From assembly GCA_023053685.1 (NCBI GenBank), contig JALIGW010000259.1, positions 62,001 to 126,000 on the forward strand: 64,000 bases of DNA, read 5' to 3'. Below the pieces are notes generated by a model. It made no database searches. It was not told where the DNA came from and saw nothing but the letters and a program-made list of their open reading frames with translations. Below, piece after piece: positions 36,154 through 48,369 of the stretch (positions within the stretch are counted from its first letter, which is position 1; each line of letters begins with the position of its first letter). Both the position numbers and the translations under genes were made by a program. This stretch comes from Diadophis punctatus similis. Taxonomy: Eukaryota > Chordata > Lepidosauria > Squamata > Dipsadidae.

Positions 36154-39100
36154 CTGCAGGCAAAAGAAGAGAAGGCAATTTCTTGAAGGTAATTTTCCCC
36201 ACCTCCCCATGGAATTAATGAGAAGTCAAACATGGGCATACACTGCCAAAGCATTAGGCTTTCTAGTTATGATATTGCATGTAAGCCTTGGTTAGAAGAC
36301 TCTATGAAGGTCTCAAATCCCATAGCCCCAATGTCTGTGCAATCAGGGAGGAGTCATAGCAATAGCACTTAGACTTATATACCGCTTTACAGCCCTCTCC
36401 AAGTGGTTTACAGAGTCAGTGTATTGCCCCCAACAATCTGAGTCCTCATTTTACCAACCTGGGAAGGATGGAAGGCTGAGTCAACCTTGAGCCGCTCAGA
36501 ATCGAACTTCTGGAGGCTCCTACATCTTACATCCTCTTCTTTTTTCCAGGGCTGAACAGAAAGATTAAGTGGTATCTCTTTGACCTCACATATCTCTAAA
36601 ACGTGAAGGACATCTAGCCTTCTCTTAACCTTGAAGAAAGGTCAGGGTGCAGGCAGAGATCTTGAAGGTTAGGAGGCCAGCCATATCTCCAGATCTCAAA
36701 AGGACTGATCAGGTGTAAAGTTCAACACTTTGGGCCTACAACAGCTTTTGCTGACTTGGTGGCCTTCAAAGGTGTTGAACTTCCAAACTCCAACTTGCAC
36801 TTTGGATCTGAAAGAGATTCAGGCTTCTGGAGGACCCTTAGTTGGAGAAACACTGAGTTGGAGGAATCTGGGTTAAATTATCCTTAGGAAAAATGTGTGC
36901 TCTACAGACACAAACTCTGAAAATGATTGTTCCATGAAATTCCGGCCCATCTGGCTAAATTGGTCTTACCTAGGCTTTCAAAGAGCTTCTGGATTGGGGT
37001 TTCGTTGGCATCTACCATCACACGTTTCTCATCGAGCATCAGGACGTTCATGGAAAGCCATTTCGAAGACATCCACAGCGGATGATCTAGAGATGAAAAC
37101 ATTAGCGCTTGTGGATGTCTCACCATGCAACCATCAACAATAGAACGTTGGCTTCCCAAGTCCTGGCTTCAGAGGTGGGTTCCTGCCGGAGCTGCCCGGT
37201 ACACAGCTCCGGTAGGGGCAGCAGATTGCACAACCACTCTGGAGCCCTCTCTGCCAGTCCACCGCGCGCGTCGCAATTTTTTTTCCGGTGATTTTGGGTT
37301 GATTTTTCTTCTGCACATGTGCAGAAGCAAAATCGCGCCGAAATCTCGCGAGGGGCCGCCCATGTGCGTGAGGTTTTGGTGAGATTTTGCCTCCGTGCAT
37401 GCACGGAAGCAAAATCGTGCTGAAATCTCGCACACGCGCATGTCCCCTCGCGAGATTTTGGCACGATTTTGCTTCCGCGCATGTGCAGAAGCAAAATTGC
37501 GTGAGGGGGTGCACGTGCGCGTAGTGAGCGTGCGCCCCCCCGAAACTTGGATATGCGTGCGCAGCACACCAGCACCGGTAAGATGTCAACCCGCCACTGC
37601 CTGGCTTCCATATGGAAACAAAGCCAAACCTACCGTCAGGGATGAGAGGGAGCGGTGGATGAATGACTGTCCAGCCTGCCTTCTTGAAGAGATCAATCTA
37701 AGAGAGTCGGGAAGAAAAACAGACAGCTTCACACTGGAAACCATATTGTTTTCTACGTATGTTCTCCAGCTGCGCACTTCTAGTAAATCTGTTAGGTTTC
37801 TCTGTCCTGGCATAAAAATGATGGATGAATCAGCAGTTTAATCTGCCCAGCAACCAAGACTAGGATCATAATGGAAGAAGCTTCTCTTCCGATGCCAATT
37901 TCAACCTTTGCATCTTGTTTGGCGCTAAGATCTTTCTTTTCTTCTTCTTTTTTTTAGCAAAGTCTGATGGAATGTGTGAGTGACCTTGGGGAACGAGGGG
38001 AAGAGGTGTTGCCTAGGAAACAGATAAGAGAGGCAGGAGCCCCCAGTGGCTTAATGATCAGAGGGAGAAACATAGGAAGGATCCACCTACCTAAAGGATC
38101 AAACAGTTTAGACTGGCAGTGGAAAGTTGTACTTTTCCATTTGCAAGAATTTGTTAATGTAGCCTTACCATAAAGCAGTGCTTCTCAGTTATTTTCTGTT
38201 ACGCCCCCCCCCAGGAAGAAGTAAACATTTGGGGGGGGCAACTCTCCGATCTGGGCCCCAATGGAATTTTAGTGTTAATATTTATTATTTTACTTATTAT
38301 AAGCTGCAAGCAAACTATTGGCTGGGGAAGGCTGCTCTACCCACTTACCTGGGAGTAAGTCACACTGAACTCAGTGGAGCCTGTTTTCGGTTAGGCAGGC
38401 ATAGGCTACCGTGGTTAGGGCCCTCTTTTGATATGGGGCCAAGCCAGCTTAATCAAGTCGATGTTTTGGGGTCGCCGGCCTGGCCCATAAACGCCGCCTC
38501 TGCCGGGCACTCACAGCGAATGGTGTGGAAGGAGGCTTTAGGGTGCCGTTCGAAGCTTTCGCCCAGCTGCAGAGGATGCTCCTCCTTGTCCAGCAACAGG
38601 TTCACCATGCCGTTCATTGGTACCGCGGCACCCGCCGAGAACAACAAGAACCCACGCAGCCGCCCCACCCTGCCTGGCCGCCTTCTCTTCTGGGCTCGGA
38701 GCAGCGTGCAACTGGGAAAACACTCCCCGTCCGGGGGAATCGATCGAGAGGGACCGGTCACTACGCATGTTCCCCTGGGTCACACGTGCCCCCCTGGCAT
38801 CGCTCCGAGCCCTCCCCAGGGGGGCACCCCACTATTTGAGAAGGACTGCCATAAAGTAAGAATTAGTTCATCTATTCCTGTTTCCTGTCTGGTTTACCTG
38901 GGAGAACTGACAGTGTGTTTTTAAATGTTTTTACATTTAAATTCCCAGTCCACGTTTAGCTTCCATCTACCCTCCGTTGACACTTTTTTAAAGCTGCAGC
39001 AAGAATGGGAAATTGCTGGAGTCCTCAGATGCGACCCTCAGTCTTTTAATTGCATTAAGTAGAGATAAGAAGAACAAAGATTGCATCTGCATAACACAGT

Positions 39101-42100
39101 AATCCATAAATCATGGCTAGCAAGCCATCATCATCGTTGTCATTTAACGACCCCATAATCCCTTGCGGGGTGGAGTCTGGGCAACTGAATGGAGCTAGCA
39201 GAGTGTTTTAATGCCCGGATGCCCTTCCTGTCGCCAATGCGGAGATATATATCAGCAGATATATTCTCAGTGTGCTCAGAGACAGAAAAACTTGATTGCA
39301 GAAAATATGACTTCAGCAAATGAGTGGTCAATGCCTGGAATACACTACCTGACTCTGTGGTTTCTTCCCCAAATCCCCAAAACTTTAACCTTAGACTGTC
39401 TACTGTTGACCTCACCCCATTCCTAAGAGGTCTGTAAGGGTCGTGCATAAGCGCACCAGCGTGCCTACCATCCCTGTCCTAATGTTCCCATCTACTCATA
39501 ACCATCTCATGTATACATGTTTATACTTTTACTGTAATCTTATATATGCTTGACAAAACCAAACAAACAAACAAACAAATAAATCATTGTTGTCATTTAA
39601 TGACCCCATAATCCCTTGCAGGATGGAGTCTGGGCAACTGAATGGAGCTAGCAGAGTGTTTTAATGGCCGGATGCCCTTCCTGTCGCCAATGCGGAGATA
39701 TATATCAGCAGATATATTCTCAGTGTGCCCAGAGAGAGAAATATCTGCCTCTACCTAGGATCGAACTCACAGCCTCCACCTCTAGGCCACCGCACCACTC
39801 TCATGGCTAGCAAGCCATGCTATGCCAAGTTATTATGATTAATATATGCAATGGAATACTTTCACATATTAGGCCAGGAAGATTTTTTTTAATGGCATAG
39901 ATCAGTGTTTCCCAACCTTGGCAACTTGAAGATGTCTGGACTTCAACTCCCAGAATTCCCCAGCCAGCATTCGCTAGCTGGGGAATTCTGGGAGTTGAAG
40001 TCCAGACATCTTCAAGTTGCCAAGGTTGGGAAACACTGGCATAGATGATTGGTTTGCAAATTGTATTCCTATCATTTGGTGTGTTGTGGGAACACAGCTA
40101 AGGTTGTCCATCAGAAGAAAAAACACGCAACAACTTATTCCTCAGATTTGAAACATCAGCAAATGGAGTAGCTCTTTTACATTTCTCAGCTCATCAAAAT
40201 TAGCTCATCAAATTCACAGGTTTGTTCCCACACCCAAACTCGCTGTACAGAAAGTTGGTATCTCTAGAAAGGCAATTTTTGTTCAGTGCTGTTGCTACTT
40301 AGAATAGTTAGAAAGGTTATAAGTCAAGGACTCCATTCCTCTGTGAAGCCCCCTTACCTCATTACAGGGGCGATCTGGATTAGAAAGCACGACCCCAGGG
40401 CCAATGATATTAAAAGTAGCATCGATGTGCATTGGGTTGGGGTCTTTGAAAGAAATAGTATGGACTCTATAGTCCGGAGCGAGATGTCTCTTCATCCACT
40501 CAATGCCCATGAAATTTGTAACCTGTGACAATGGAGAAAGGAAAGGAAAAATGCGTCTGGTTTATAGTTTAATACAAACTTAATCAAACTTAATCTATGA
40601 TCCGAATCAAAGTGGATATTTGGACTTTCCCAAATGTTGTAAGTTCAGTCCTGTTACAGTGGTATTCCCAGGTATGTGAGCCGTGGTGGTGCAGTGGTTA
40701 GAATGCAGTACTGCAGGTTATTTCTGCTGACTGCCGGCTGCCAGCAGTTTGGCAGTTCGATCCTGACTGGCTCAAGGTTGACTCAGCCTTCTATCTTTCC
40801 GAGGAGGGTAAAATAAAGGCCCAGATTGTTGGGGACTCTGTAAACCGCTTAGAGAGGGCTGTAAAGCACTGTGAAGCGGTATATAAGTCTAAGTGCTATT
40901 GCTATGTGTTCTGTTTCTTTTTTCTGGGTAACAGTGACTAGCCAAGATAAGATACATTTATTTAGAGCTACCACTGGAGAAGGAGGCAATTCCAGTTTCC
41001 ACATGTCTAAACACAACCTTTAAAGCCAATTTAATGTAACTGTGGGTAGAGATGAAAAGGGATTTTGTGTAATGGTTAAGGTGCTGTCTTAGAAACCAGG
41101 AGACAGTGAGTTCTAGTTCCACCTTAGACATGAAAGCCAGCTGGGTGACCTGGGGCCAATCCATGTCTCTCTACCCAACGACCTCACAGGGCTGTCGTTG
41201 AGGGGAAAATAGGAGGAGAAAGGAGTTTTAGATAGAATCATCATCTTGAGTTACTTGTGAAGTAATAAAGGTGGGATTTTTTTAAAAAAAATCTAAAAAA
41301 TAACAAATTGGTGTTTGTATCCATGAAAACATCAAATGGTCACTAAGGAAGGACTACCTGCATAGAGGTTTTGTTTTAATTTATACTCATGTTTTCAGAC
41401 ATGCTTTCTTTTGACTAAACTTGCTAACACACTTTGAAAAAAACAAAAAAAATGTAACCATACACTTATAGGACTTATGCAGGGGTGAAATCCAGCAGGT
41501 TCTGACAGGTTCTGGAAAACCAGTAGTGGAAATTTTGAGCAGTTCAGAGAACCGGTAGCGGAAATTTTGAGTAGTTCAGAGAACCGGCAAATACCACCTC
41601 AGGCTGGCCCCAGAGTGGGGTGGGAATGGGGATTTTGCAGTATCCTTCCCCTGCCACGCCCACCAAGCCACACCATGCCCATCAAGCCACGCCCACAGAA
41701 CCGGTAGTAAAAAAAATTGGATTTCACCACTGACTTATAGACATATATAAGATTTAAGGAAAACTTGAGGGAGGCGTCTTAACAGAACAATTAAAACTCG
41801 GACCACACGTTTTCTGAACAGTTTTTATCCCAGAGCTATAATTGCACTTAATAATGAATTAAAGGGTCACCATCAGTGAGCTGTTGGATAGTATTACTTG
41901 GTCTGTTGTGTGGATGTTTGAGTGGTTCAGGGTGGGGAATTCGTGGTGGGTGGGGATTGCTATGTGTGTTGGGACTGGTCTTGAAGTGTTATGTGAATTT
42001 CGTTGTATGGGTGTACGGTGTATATACGTACAATGACAATAAATTAAATTATTAATTATTAATTGACTTACCTGACTTCTTTGCACAAAGATATCTCTTC

Positions 42101-45100
42101 CAGCTCTTATGAAGTCTGCAGCATCAAAACACGGCTCAAATTCAGTGGTGACAAATTTCCCCTGGGCAGCCAATTTGTGCCTGTCCTCCACTGTGCGGAT
42201 GGGATAATCCTAATTTTTAAGACAGACATAGCACATAATCCCTAGGACCCAGTGGAGGTAAAAAGCATACAGCCTTAGGGGCTGCAGCTGGCAAACTGCA
42301 GTGCCCAGGGGATAAAAAATATATAAACAGAGAGCAAACCCCATTGCCTCCTAGCACTGATGATGTTACCTAGTTGGGTAATGAAACGTCTGAAAGAAAA
42401 TAACCAAGTTCAAAAAGCACCAAAGACCCCCAGTCATTGTCACTGTCCTCCTCCTTCCCCTCTTCCTCCTCCCCCATTCTTCTCCACTCCGGAAACCCCA
42501 CTCCCTTCTAGCACTGATGACGTTACCTAGTTGGTTAATGAAATGTCTGCAAGAAAACAACCAAGTTCAGAAAGCATCAAAGATCCCACAGTGGTCCTCC
42601 TCCTCCTCTTCCTCCACTCCACAAACCCCATTCCATCTTAGCACTGATAATGTTATCTAGTTAGATAATGAGATGTCTGCAAAACAACCAAGTTCAGAAA
42701 GCATCAAAGATCCCACAGTACTAGTCCTAGTCCTCCTCCTCCTCCTCCTCCTCCTCCTCTCCACAAACCCCACTCTCTTCTAGCATTCATAATGTTACCT
42801 AGTTGGGTAATGAAACATCTGCAAGAAAACAATCAAGCTTAGAGAGCCCCAAGGACCCCAGAGTTCAAATATTCTCTTCTATTTATTATTTTGGAGAATC
42901 AGAAAATGCTACCTGGTCATAAAGCTCATCAGACATCGTGGGCTTCGGTGCTGTTGTCCATTTGGCTCCCTGGTGAAAATACTCTTTAATGACTGGGCGA
43001 TACGCTCTATATTCAAAGAAACGGGCACGCCACGCCATCGGCGCTTCGATGATTTCATTCCCAATTACAAGTAAAATGTCTCTCGGCATAGCTGCGTACA
43101 TGCCTGCCAGGGAAATCAACACACACGTAGCCTGGTTATTCCATCTCTGTGCTTTAGCACGGTTGTGTACAAGGCACACTGCTGATGTACAGCCACAACG
43201 TTCAATGTTTCCAGCACAGTTGCTATTTTTATGATGCAGTTTAAAGGAAAATATAGCAAAGAGAGTTAAAATCCCAATGATTTTTTTTTCCAAGTTATAA
43301 AAGAAAATATGATGGTCAGCAGCCATTGTGCTGTGCGTGCTTTAGAAAAGAAAGTGCAACCATTTATACATTCACTCACACAGGTACATGCATAAAATTA
43401 ATCTTTTGGTGATACCATTAATTTAGCAGGTAAACTATCCCTCAAAGAAGGGGTTGAGAAATCAGACCTGTTCCCAGACCCTTTATTATCCTAAATATTT
43501 CCATCCTGTTTTTATCCACTCCAAAATTGTAAGCACATCGTAAAATAGTTGTTTTGTTTTCATTGGTTTTAAAATTTAATGTTTGTTTACTTGGCCCTCC
43601 CTTTCTTTTGCCTGGTCTCCTAACTAATAATTTTTGCTAATTAGCTCCTTGCTAATAATTTTCCTTACCTGTTACATTTCCCTTGCTGTTTTCATTTTTT
43701 TAAAATAATGACTTTTTAAATACAGGTACCGTATTTTTCGGAGTATATTTTTCTCCCCTAAAAGAGGCTGAAAATTTGGGTGCGTCTTATACTCTGAATG
43801 TAGCTTTTTCAAAGCTTTTTTTTCCAGCCCTAATGAGGTGCTAACGATCTTCCCGGCTTGCAGGATTTTTTCATTGCTACTCCCTCCGAAGAAGTTTTTT
43901 TCCAGCCCTAAGTCTTTGCAGGCTTGTTTTCATTGCTACTCCCTCCGAAGAAGATTGTTTTCAGCCCTAACCAGGGGATAAAGTAATGTGCTGAAGCTGA
44001 CCAGACTAAGGACGCTAGCCAGATGAATACCTGGTAGGTAGATTTTTTTTCCCTATTTTCCTCCCCAAAAACTAAGGTGCGTCTTATACTCCGGTGCGTC
44101 TTATACTCCGAAAAATACGGTAATCCTTGGCTTACTATAGTTCATTTAGTGATCATTTGCAGTTACAACGGCACTGAAAAAAAGTGATTTATGACCATTT
44201 TTCACACTTCCGATTGTTGCAACATCACCGTGGCCACATGATCAAAATTCAGAGGTTATGCCCCAAAGCGGAAAAATACTGGATGAAAATACATCAATGG
44301 CTACAGGAAATTATAGATACAACTGTGGAGCATACTCCTGAACTCTTCTTACTAGGTATATTTAAAAGACAATACAGTAAAAGTATTAAATATCTAATTT
44401 TGCATATCACAACGGCGGCCAGGATCACGTACGCGCAATGCTGGAGAAATCCCAACATACCTATGGAAAGTATGGCAATTAAGAAGATATACGATTGTAT
44501 TGGGCCATTATAGGGAAGTGGATTAAAGAAATAACCCAGGAAGAATTTTCTAATAAACCTGAGTTTTTCTTGTTAGGCATCATTGAACCAAGAGTTAACG
44601 AAGATATCCAATACATTACTATTCACATTCTAACGGCAGCTAGGATTATATACGCGCAGTTCTGGAAAAATAGTGAAACACCTACAGAGGAGGACATAAT
44701 TAGAAAGATAATGGACTGTGCTGAGATGGACAAATTAACAAAGGAATTAAAGGATAAACAAGAATCAGATTTTTATATAATATGGAACAAATTTTATGAT
44801 TGGTTAAGAAAAAGAAGGAATGCATAAAATATGATGTATATCTGTCAACTCTGAATAATATAAGATATTAGTGTGCAAAAATTCATTAAATGTAACACGG
44901 TATATTTATATATATATATATATTAAAATAAGTAAAAATTATAGAGTTAAAAGGCTATATAGATAATACGGATATAGTTGTTTATTATGGTAAAAAAATG
45001 TAACTAAAACTATGTAAAGCTCCGAGGATAGCTTATTGCAGTTAGGGGCTAAACAGAAAAGCCCAAAATGTTTATTTGTTGTTGTGTATGTCAGTGTTGT

Positions 45101-48100
45101 ATTGTTGTATAGTTTTGTGTATTTAATAAAAAAAAATTAAAAAAAGAAGATATACGATTGCGCTGAAATGGACAAATTAACCATTGAACTCAGAGGACAA
45201 AAAGACTTAGAATATTATGATATATGGGAAAAATGATACAATTGGACTAATAACAGAAAATTGAAAAGACAATGTGGGATGACGTCATAGGATTAGATAA
45301 TATGGTAAAATGATGTATAAAATGCACAAATATAATAATAATGTATATAAAAGGCTGCAGATCTGTGTAAAAATGTTATGACGTGTAAAATGTGAAAATT
45401 AATAAATATATATATATTAAAAAAAATTCAGAGGCTTGGCAACTGGCATGTACTTATGACGGTTGCAGTGTCCTGTCCCGGGGTCATGTGATCCCCTTTT
45501 GCGACCTTCTGACAAGAAAAGTCATTAGGGGAAGCCAGATTCACTAAACAACCATGTTACTAACTTAACAACTGCAATGATCCACTTAACAACTGAGGCA
45601 AGAAAGGTCATAAAATGAGGCAAAAATAGTCTCGCTTAGCAACAGGGATTTGGGGCTCAATTGCGGTCATAAGTGGGAGGACTACCGGCAGTAAAAATTG
45701 TGTTTCTGGAACATAATGAGTGGCTTTGCGACCCAATATTTAAAATAATTAAATAAGGTGCCTCGATAATCAATAAACAGGTAGACTGCAGAAAATGCAC
45801 AGAGGTAAAGCACTAAACTTTGTTGAAAGTTTCAGTAAAAAGTACCAGTAGATTCAAAATCAGGTGTTTTATATCTGGTTGACCAGTTGAGAACTTCTGG
45901 CCTCTTCACAATCACTCCCTCCATCTTCAAAATATTGCACATTTCTTCAATCTCAGCAATTGCTTTCTTGATATAATCCTCAGGAAAACTCTGACCTCCA
46001 TACTTCTGATAAAATTCCCAGTACTTATCATAGGTGTTAGCCTGGGGAAACAACAAAAAAAGGAAAAAAAAAGAAAAAACCAAAGTTGGTCTGAAACAAA
46101 CAATTTACAGACAATTGCGCAAATGGTTTTTCCAACAGAGGAACAAAAGAAGATTTCTCTTCTCCCCCAAGAAAGGGGAATTCCATTTCACACTTCGTTA
46201 TGGTTTGTTGATACCACTTCATAGTGCTTTTACAGCCCTCTCTAAACAGTTTACAGAGTCAGCATATTTCCCCCAACAATCTGGGTCCTCATTTTACCGA
46301 CCTTGGAAGGATGGAAGGCTGAGTCAACCTTCAGCCTGGTGAGATTTGAACTGCCGAACTGCAGCTAGCAGTCGGGTGAAGTAGCCTGCAGTACCGCACT
46401 CTAACCACTGTGCCACCTCAGCTCTATATACCGCTTCACAATGCTTTACAGTCCTCTTTAAGCGGTTTACAGAGTCAACCTATTGCCCCCAACAATAAGT
46501 TGGGTCCCCATTTTACCCACCTCGGAAGGCTGAGTCAACCTTGAACCTGGTGAGATTCGAACTGCCAAATTGCAGGCAGCTGGCAGTCAGCAGAAGTAGC
46601 CTGCAGTAATTTAATTTAAGGAATGCCTTCCAGGTTAAAAGTGCCATACTGGGAGGATCTCTTCTCATCTCCTCATTTTGGGACTGTTAGGCCCATGGTA
46701 CAAGCTGTCCCCATTCTAAATTGCATAATATCCTGAGCCATGGTGGCGCAGTGGTTAGAATGCAGTTTTGCTGACTGCCGGTTGACTGCAATTTGGCAGT
46801 TCGAATCTCACCAGGCTCAAGGTTGACTCAGCCTTCCATCCTTCCGAGGTCGGTAAAATGAGGAGCCAGATTGTTGGGGGCAATAGGCTGACTCTGTAAA
46901 TCGCTTAGAGAGGGCTGTAAAGCACTGTGAAGCGGTATATAAATCTAAATGCTAAGTGACACAATAGCTACTGCTATTATAGTACATATGGGACATTGAG
47001 GGGAAAGCCTCAACATTCTAAGCCCGGTGCATCCTTCCCCAAGAATATCATCTACACAGCTGTTTATTTTATTTATTTAGCACATGATGACGAGAACATG
47101 ACAGAAGAGAAGCAAACATATAAACACAATCCACATAATTATACAGGGGTACAACAGTGGCCTCAAAACTGGATGTCCCATTCAGTTATCCAGGTAATCA
47201 TCTCTGGGGTTGGCTCGTGCTGATCTTCGGGGGGGGGGGGGCAGAGAACGCACGTTGTGGGCAATCTTGCACAATATGTTTAATATTTTGCGTATCGGTA
47301 CCACAATCGCAACAAGGTGAATCCTCCCATCCCCACTGATACAGGGCAGAGGCGCTTCTTCCAGTATCACAACTAATTCTGTTTGATTTCATCCAGACAG
47401 AGCAAGGCAGATCATCCCGCTACCAGGTAGTTTGATAGAGGGATCACGAATGGTCAGGTCACAAAAAGCTACCAGAAGATCAGTAGTGGGTTCTGAATTA
47501 CTTTGCTTACCGGTTCATGCGTGCGCTCGCAATGCTTGCGCATGCGCAGAAGCATCCCGGGTGGGTGGGCGGAGCCTCCCACCACCGCCGCTACCGGTTC
47601 TAAGAACCGGTCCGAACCGGGATCAACCCACCGCTGAAGAAGATACACAGCAGTGGAGCCAGGAAAAAGACATTCCTAGAAACGGTTATAAAGGCTAGAG
47701 AACAGGCCGTTCCTGATCCTGCAAACACCTCCATAACTGTCAACTCCATGCCCCAATTGTTGTTGACACTCTGGCTGTGAATTACTGCAGTCGCAGTTTC
47801 AATCACATGTATGGTTCAAGGGCCAGGAGAGATTTTTCCAGCAACAAGTAATAGTCCTCTAAAGCTTCCGAGATAAGTTGGTGTCATGCGGACTGGACCC
47901 CAAACGGCCAGCTCAGCAACTTTCAAGTTATGTTTTCATTCATTTGTGTGTGTTTTTCGGCTCTTCTAAATGTCATCTGAGACCATCGCTGCATCCAGCG
48001 ATGGTTGCAAATGTGATGACTTCAGCTTCCACCATCCATGCCCTCTGTGGACTTGGATCCATGAAAGCTCAGGCCATCATCCCTCTGTTGTTGTTTTTTT

Positions 48101-48331
48101 AAAGCCCAACAATTGCTTTTGCTGGGGAAAATGAATAGGATTCCCAGTCTGGAAACTCATATGAGAGTCTAAAACTTTACTTATCTTCTATCTTATGACT
48201 AACTCAAGGGCAGAAAGTGCCAGTTTTCCTTCCTTCTTCTGAACCAGAAAGCAGGACAAGAAGCAACAGGTGGAAGATCATTCAAGAGAGGGGGAGGGGG
48301 AGGGGGAGGGGGGGAGGAGGAGGAGGAGGAG

Positions 48332-48369
<38 letters not shown>

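Larger units (their letters stand above)
43723..45690 (+). mobile_element. CAGGTAGTCC-type DNA element, host of three nested insertions (GATM intron 3)
   Basis: Starts CAGG at 43723 after TA, resumes at 44123 (AATCCTTGGCTTACTATAG), resumes again at 45435 (CTTGGCAACTGGCATG) and ends near 45690 (GGACTACCGGCAG). All three parts align in order with intact copies at 16.6 and 18.5 kb. Confidence 0.82.

Noticed and set aside
37120..37611. Overlapping open frames of 130-163 codons on both strands
   Set aside because: They arise from the GC-rich hAT element in intron 7; the true coding sequence nearby is exons 7 and 8.
38178..38924. 248-codon plus-strand frame, the longest non-repetitive ORF in the window
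   Set aside because: It lies within the hAT element at 38176-38848, runs past its end, antisense to GATM in intron 6, and shows no transposase or other motif.
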